Below are positions 60,140 through 64,000 of a DNA stretch of 64,000 nucleotides, piece by piece (the stretch's first letter is position 1; each line of letters opens with the position of its first letter). The notes below the pieces were generated by a model, which was not told where the DNA came from, ran no database searches, and saw only the letters and a list, made by a program, of their open reading frames with translations. Position numbers and translations under genes: made by a program. The stretch comes from an uncultured Fretibacterium sp. GTDB taxonomy: Bacteria; Synergistota; Synergistia; Synergistales; Aminobacteriaceae. Location of the stretch: assembly GCA_946183145.1 (NCBI GenBank), contig CAMGZM010000001.1, positions 62,001 through 126,000 on the forward strand, written 5' to 3'.

Positions 60140-61230
60140 GACAATCTCCCCTCCGTCATTATGTCCGTGCCTAATATACGCGTGATTGTGTTCGTGAGTG
60201 TGAATGCAGATTTTACGTCAGCAAAATTCATGTTGATGTCGATGGATTTACCCTCGCCGAAAATTTTCGGAGCAATGAACAGCCGCATGTAGTCCGCAAG
60301 TCCTTCACGCAAAAAAGCGCTGAGAATCTCCGGGCCTCCCTCAACCATTAGAGTCAATATTCCTTTATCCGCAAGATATTTCAGCACCGAATGAATATCA
60401 ACATGGCCGTTTGCGGATGACACTTCTGCGATTGTTGCGCCCATGTCGGTTAATGCTTTTGCCTTCTCACGGTCTGGATTTTCCGATGTGATGATGAGAC
60501 ATTTATTGTCATTGCCGATTACTTTCGAGAGAATCGGAGTCCTGAAATGCGAGTCGAGTATTACGCGCAGAGGATTAATCCCTTCAACGTGCCTCACGGT
60601 CAATTCCGGGTCATCGCTGATTACTGTGCTGACTCCGACAAGTACAGCGTCATTTTCAGCGCGCATTCTGTGAGATTCTGTTCGTGATTCGAGTCCTGTT
60701 ATCCATTTGCTTGAACCGTTAGAGAGATTCATACGCCCGTCAAGACTAATCGCAGCCTTGAGACTCACGAATGGCCGCCCGTATTTGTGAACGAAAACGA
60801 ATCCGCGGTTAAGGAACTTTGCATCCGGCTCAAATTCTGGAAGCTCAGTAACTTTCACGCCGTTTTCACGGAGAATATTTATGCCTTTTCCGTTGACTTT
60901 GGGATTCGGATCTCTCATTGCGATAATGACCTCTGAGACTCCTTCATCGACAAGACGATTCGCGCACGGGGGAGTCTTCCCGTAATGGCTGCAAGGCTCA
61001 AGCGTAACATACACTGTTGACCCTCTCACACTTTCACCGCGTGAATTTGCGTCATTAATGGCTTCGATTTCGGCGTGGGGATTTCCGTATTTCTTGTGCC
61101 AGCCCTCACCGATAATGCGGCCGTCTTTCACGATTACGCAGCCGACCATAGGATTTGGCGATGTCATTCGGAGTCCGTTTTTTGCGAGCGACAAAGCGCG
61201 GGACATGTATTGAGTATGTATTGTTATCAT
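60121..61230 (-). CDS. ribD: Bifunctional riboflavin biosynthesis deaminase/reductase
   Basis: 369 residues from ATG 61230. The N-terminal deaminase zinc motifs are H-A-E and P-C-S-H-Y-G-K-T-P-P-C (about 45-90). The C-terminal reductase has S-L-D-G-R-M and V-E-G-G-P. Start is uncertain: a GGAG abuts this ATG, and ATG 61206 is an alternative. I see no FMN riboswitch in the about 85 bases before the divergent gene. Confidence 0.92.
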   Translation of the reverse strand: MITIHTQYMSRALSLAKNGLRMTSPNPMVGCVIVKDGRIIGEGWHKKYGNPHAEIEAINDANSRGESVRGSTVYVTLEPCSHYGKTPPCANRLVDEGVSEVIIAMRDPNPKVNGKGINILRENGVKVTELPEFEPDAKFLNRGFVFVHKYGRPFVSLKAAISLDGRMNLSNGSSKWITGLESRTESHRMRAENDAVLVGVSTVISDDPELTVRHVEGINPLRVILDSHFRTPILSKVIGNDNKCLIITSENPDREKAKALTDMGATIAEVSSANGHVDIHSVLKYLADKGILTLMVEGGPEILSAFLREGLADYMRLFIAPKIFGEGKSIDINMNFADVKSAFTLTNTITRILGTDIMTEGRLSCSPDL

Positions 61231-61247
61231 CTCCGGGAAAATTTTTG

Positions 61248-61278
61248 TTGACTGTATTTTATATGCGTGGTGTATGAT
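61248..61278 (+). promoter_or_regulatory. Candidate promoter of the FAD oxidoreductase
   Basis: TTGACT (61248-61253) with TATGAT (61273-61278, 19-base spacer) or TGTATG at 17 bases. It lies 36 bases before the TTG start and within the divergent gap to ribD. Confidence 0.45.
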
Positions 61279-61313
61279 TGACAATTATTTTTCTCTCAGG
61301 AGGCTTTTACGTT

Positions 61314-63509
61314 TTGAATGTAAGAAAATTTTTTCTCACAGTATTAATCATCTTCATCATTTTCACATCTTCAGCAGCTTCACGAAAATCACAGCCGAAA
61401 AGCTCATATGACATCATCATAGCAGGAGGCGGCACAGGAGGTATCTCAGCAGCGATTCAGGCCGCGAGAATGGGCGCAAGTGTCCTCGTAATAGAGCCGT
61501 CAACATGGATTGGCGGTCAGGCAACAGCAGCAGGAGTCTCAACAATGGATGACATGTCCCGGCAGAAAAGCGGAATCTATGAGGAGTACATCAACCGCAT
61601 AAAGAGCTATTACGATCAGCGCGGGAAATCTATGGGAACATGTTACTGGGATTCGCGTTCAGTAGCTTTTGAGCCTCACATAGGGCAGGAAGCATTCATC
61701 TCAATGATCAACGAAGCACGCAGAAGAGGCACTCTCGAATTTATGATGAACTCGGAAATAATCAGCGTAACAAAAACAAAAAACGCTGTCTCATCCGTAA
61801 CCGCTAAAACTCCGTCAGGAAACCGCAATTACGCCTGCAAGATTCTCATTGACGCAACAGAATACGGCGATGTTATACCGCTCACAAAGACTCCATACAG
61901 GGCGGGAAATTCCGTCTCAAGATTCATAAATCCCGACGCAATGATTCAGGACATCACATGGGTTGCAGTCCTCAAGAAATACCCCGGCGGAGTCCCCGGT
62001 TATCTCAAGCCTGAGAATCCTTTGCCCGGCTACGAGCTTGCAAGACGAAATTATGAGGGTTATGTCAGTGCAGACGGCGGAAATTTCAGAAACACATACC
62101 CAGTTCAGCTTCCTGTGAATTTCATGACTCACAACGCTTACAGAGGACTCCCGGACTCGTCTAACCCCTACAATTATGACGCGGACAAAGACAACCGCCC
62201 GCACATCACAAAAACTTGCCTCAACTGGGGGAATGATTACCCCGGTGCTTATGGCTGGGTAAACGGCAAAAGAGGACTCCCAGTCTCATACCTTGAGAAC
62301 AGGAATTTGCGTTTGCAGGTTGAACGTGAAGCACTCATCAAGACATTACACTTCATCTACTACATTCAGAACGAACTCGGCGAGCCTTGGTCAGTCGCTG
62401 ATGATGAATACGCAAACAGAATTTTGCCCGAAGCCGCAAGAAATCTCCCCCGTGAATGGCAGGAAATTGTACGGAGAATGCCGGTTATCCCCTACGTGAG
62501 AGAATCACGTCGCATAATCGGAGCGCACACACTGACTTCACAGGAGCTTGCGTATAACTCATTGAGCTACAGGGACGGACATACGAGCCGGGAATTTTCC
62601 GACGCAATAGCAATAGGGGGGTATATTCTAGATCTTCACGGGGCTAATACTGACGCTGACACTGAATATGATCTTGACGAAACTATGAGGCACCAGGAAA
62701 TTAACAGGCCTCGCGGACCGTTCCAGGTTCCTATGAGCGTATTGATTCCGAATGAGACAGACGGATTCATAGCGGCGGAGAAAAATATTTCAGCCTCAAG
62801 ACTCGCTGTCGGCACTCTGAGACTTCAGCCCATAACAATGATGACAGGACAGGCAGCCGGAGCTTTGGCCGCAATTTGTGTGAGGGAGAACAAACAGCCC
62901 CGTCAGATTCACCCGATGACAGTACAGTGGGAGCTTCTGAAGTCGGGTGTATCGTTGTCGCTGTGCAAGTATTCAGACGTACCGCCGGAGCATTCTGTGA
63001 ACAAAGCCGTACAGATCTCAAACATGTACGGGATAATCACCCCTAACGAATATCCTCACGCGCCTTCATTCAACCTCCGTGATTTTGACAACCCCGTTTT
63101 AGAGATGGCAATCATCAAGGGAGCTGACAAGGGTTTATTCGGAGTGAATGACATTATTACGGGCGACTATTTAGCGGAAATTCTCACGAACGCGCAGAAG
63201 GTTATGAACATCAAGAGCGGTGAAAAACTTTCTGTTGAAGATTCCGAAAAACTTTTGTCGAGAAGCAATTTCGTGAAGGCTGTATGTGATGCGTTCCCTG
63301 CGCTGAAGGACATAAAACCCGCGAGAAAATCAAAGCCCCCTTTCAAGCTCGGAAAAAACAGAAATTACGAGAGCGCGGAACTTTTAGGCCGTCTCGGAGT
63401 GCTTGATATTTACGGCATAGAGGATGACTTTCATTACGGCTACCCGGTAACAAAGGGCGAGGCTTGCGACGTAATTGTGAGGGCGTGCATACTGACAGCG
63501 GGATTATGA
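61314..63509 (+). CDS. Secreted FAD-dependent oxidoreductase with SLH-like C-terminus
   Basis: 731 residues from TTG 61314, with AGGAGG 10 bases before it; the longer frame lacks a site. Signal peptide about 1-23. The FAD-binding Rossmann motif G-G-G-T-G-G is near 38-43, followed by the glutamate-type V-I-E-P and W-I-G-G-Q, as in the FAD_oxidored family. The last about 170 residues contain two weak S-layer-homology-like repeats (L-L-G-R-L-G-V-L-D-I-Y ... Y-P-V-T-K-G-E-A). That suggests wall or outer-envelope attachment. Substrate unknown. Confidence 0.85.
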   Translation: MNVRKFFLTVLIIFIIFTSSAASRKSQPKSSYDIIIAGGGTGGISAAIQAARMGASVLVIEPSTWIGGQATAAGVSTMDDMSRQKSGIYEEYINRIKSYYDQRGKSMGTCYWDSRSVAFEPHIGQEAFISMINEARRRGTLEFMMNSEIISVTKTKNAVSSVTAKTPSGNRNYACKILIDATEYGDVIPLTKTPYRAGNSVSRFINPDAMIQDITWVAVLKKYPGGVPGYLKPENPLPGYELARRNYEGYVSADGGNFRNTYPVQLPVNFMTHNAYRGLPDSSNPYNYDADKDNRPHITKTCLNWGNDYPGAYGWVNGKRGLPVSYLENRNLRLQVEREALIKTLHFIYYIQNELGEPWSVADDEYANRILPEAARNLPREWQEIVRRMPVIPYVRESRRIIGAHTLTSQELAYNSLSYRDGHTSREFSDAIAIGGYILDLHGANTDADTEYDLDETMRHQEINRPRGPFQVPMSVLIPNETDGFIAAEKNISASRLAVGTLRLQPITMMTGQAAGALAAICVRENKQPRQIHPMTVQWELLKSGVSLSLCKYSDVPPEHSVNKAVQISNMYGIITPNEYPHAPSFNLRDFDNPVLEMAIIKGADKGLFGVNDIITGDYLAEILTNAQKVMNIKSGEKLSVEDSEKLLSRSNFVKAVCDAFPALKDIKPARKSKPPFKLGKNRNYESAELLGRLGVLDIYGIEDDFHYGYPVTKGEACDVIVRACILTAGL

Positions 63510-63697
63510 GAGGGGGAAAACATTTCAGCTTCATAGCTCTAGGCGGCGGGATGCTGAATTTGATTGCGCATATCAAGCCTGATAGAATAATTTTCATTCA
63601 CGGAATTCCATTAACAGGAGTGACTCTCACAAAATGCACGAAACAATATCTCATGAACTCATTGACAGGTTCAGGGAATATCTTGACGCTGAAATAG
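63506..63697 (+). CDS. Questionable 63-residue ORF after the FAD oxidoreductase
   Basis: Starts at an ATG overlapping the oxidoreductase stop (ATGA) but has no good ribosome binding site. It overlaps the next, better supported gene by 64 bases. Contains a hydrophobic stretch (F-S-F-I-A-L-G-G-G-M-L). May be an accident. Confidence 0.25.
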   Translation: MRGGKHFSFIALGGGMLNLIAHIKPDRIIFIHGIPLTGVTLTKCTKQYLMNSLTGSGNILTLK

Positions 63698-64000
63698 ATT
63701 GGCGGAAGAAAGCCAGAGAAGGAACACTCATGAGGAGCAGGGTAGATTACGCCGCACTTACGCGACTTTACTCCTGCGCGTCAAAGAATGAAGCAGCGTT
63801 TGAAGGACTCAAAAATTCAGGCGACAAAGATATAACACACTCGGTTGACTTCATACTAAACGCAGTGAGCATTGATGATTTTTCCGGGCTTCAGGAATGG
63901 GCCTCAAAGATGAAAGATTATGCCGCGCTTCTGGTGAAATTGCTGAATGAAGGAAGACCAGCCTTAACGGATAAGGAATTTGCCGGACTCGTCAAGCTCA
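63634..64000 (+). CDS. Hypothetical protein, 3' end beyond the window
   Basis: Open from ATG 63634 (AGGAG 13 bases upstream) to the window edge, 122 residues so far. Starts M-H-E-T-I-S-H-E-L, helical and charged, with composition typical of a cytosolic all-alpha protein. No family recognised. Confidence 0.7.
   Translation, partial: MHETISHELIDRFREYLDAEIDWRKKAREGTLMRSRVDYAALTRLYSCASKNEAAFEGLKNSGDKDITHSVDFILNAVSIDDFSGLQEWASKMKDYAALLVKLLNEGRPALTDKEFAGLVKL

Noticed and set aside
61231-61313. FMN riboswitch ahead of ribD
   Set aside because: The gap is short and none of the conserved RFN-element blocks are visible.

Overview
The window is a gene-dense bacterial chromosome segment with almost no intergenic space, many ATGA-type overlaps, frequent TTG/GTG starts and strong AGGAGG-type ribosome binding sites. 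My best guess is a gut or rumen member of the Synergistetes (Synergistaceae). The grounds are a diderm-type division set (FtsEX with EnvC-like proteins), phosphatidylserine/phosphatidylethanolamine synthesis, very large secreted Ig-repeat proteins, orphan solute-binding proteins and overall codon style. This is inference and was not tested by a search. I saw no tRNA, rRNA or CRISPR array.

Layout. 1-1.5 kb: phospholipid genes psd and pssA. 1.5-5.9 kb: a 27-codon leader ORF coupled to a 1390-residue secreted Ig-repeat protein. 5.9-18.1 kb (minus): one long run, read from yhaM through an RluA-type synthase, a YibE/F protein, a Ppx/GppA phosphatase, an unknown gene, ftsE, ftsX, two tandem EnvC-like M23 proteins (the second with a broken zinc site), ctpA, purA, rimI and a small gene. 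18.2-22.4 kb: a His-tailed DMT transporter, then dcd, nadK and a recN-like gene on plus. 22.5-34.8 kb (mostly minus): dxr-cdsA-uppS, a family 4 UDG, a P-loop/Asp23-like protein, murA, decayed Rpn nuclease fragments, wecB and wecA, an rpiB-upp fusion, a MATE pump and a small coiled-coil gene on plus.

34.3-40.6 kb (minus) is the main accessory block. A tightly overlapped set encodes a PqqD-like protein, an HprK-like kinase, an S24/S26 peptidase without a membrane anchor and a nucleotidyltransferase. It runs directly into a single-chain restriction/modification/specificity enzyme and a YbaK-type deacylase. 40.7-50.1 kb: a secreted papain-family protease, a TMEM43 protein, a DJ-1/PfpI protein, and two tandem solute-binding proteins split by an IS200/IS605-type TnpB element. 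50.3-53.2 kb: a secreted protein with Cys-rich LRRs and Ig repeats, whose C-terminal module matches that of the first large protein.

53.3-64 kb: a fusion of a degenerate WecA-like membrane domain to a TagA-type glycosyltransferase, serS, a riboflavin set split in two (ribA-ribH and ribD-ribE), a DUF4160 pair, a 49-residue membrane peptide, mtnA beside an 11-G tract, and a secreted FAD oxidoreductase with SLH-like ends.

Themes: envelope construction and division; cell-surface adhesion or proteolysis; and one compact candidate peptide/protein-modification module (38.2-40.6 kb) fused by position to a restriction enzyme.
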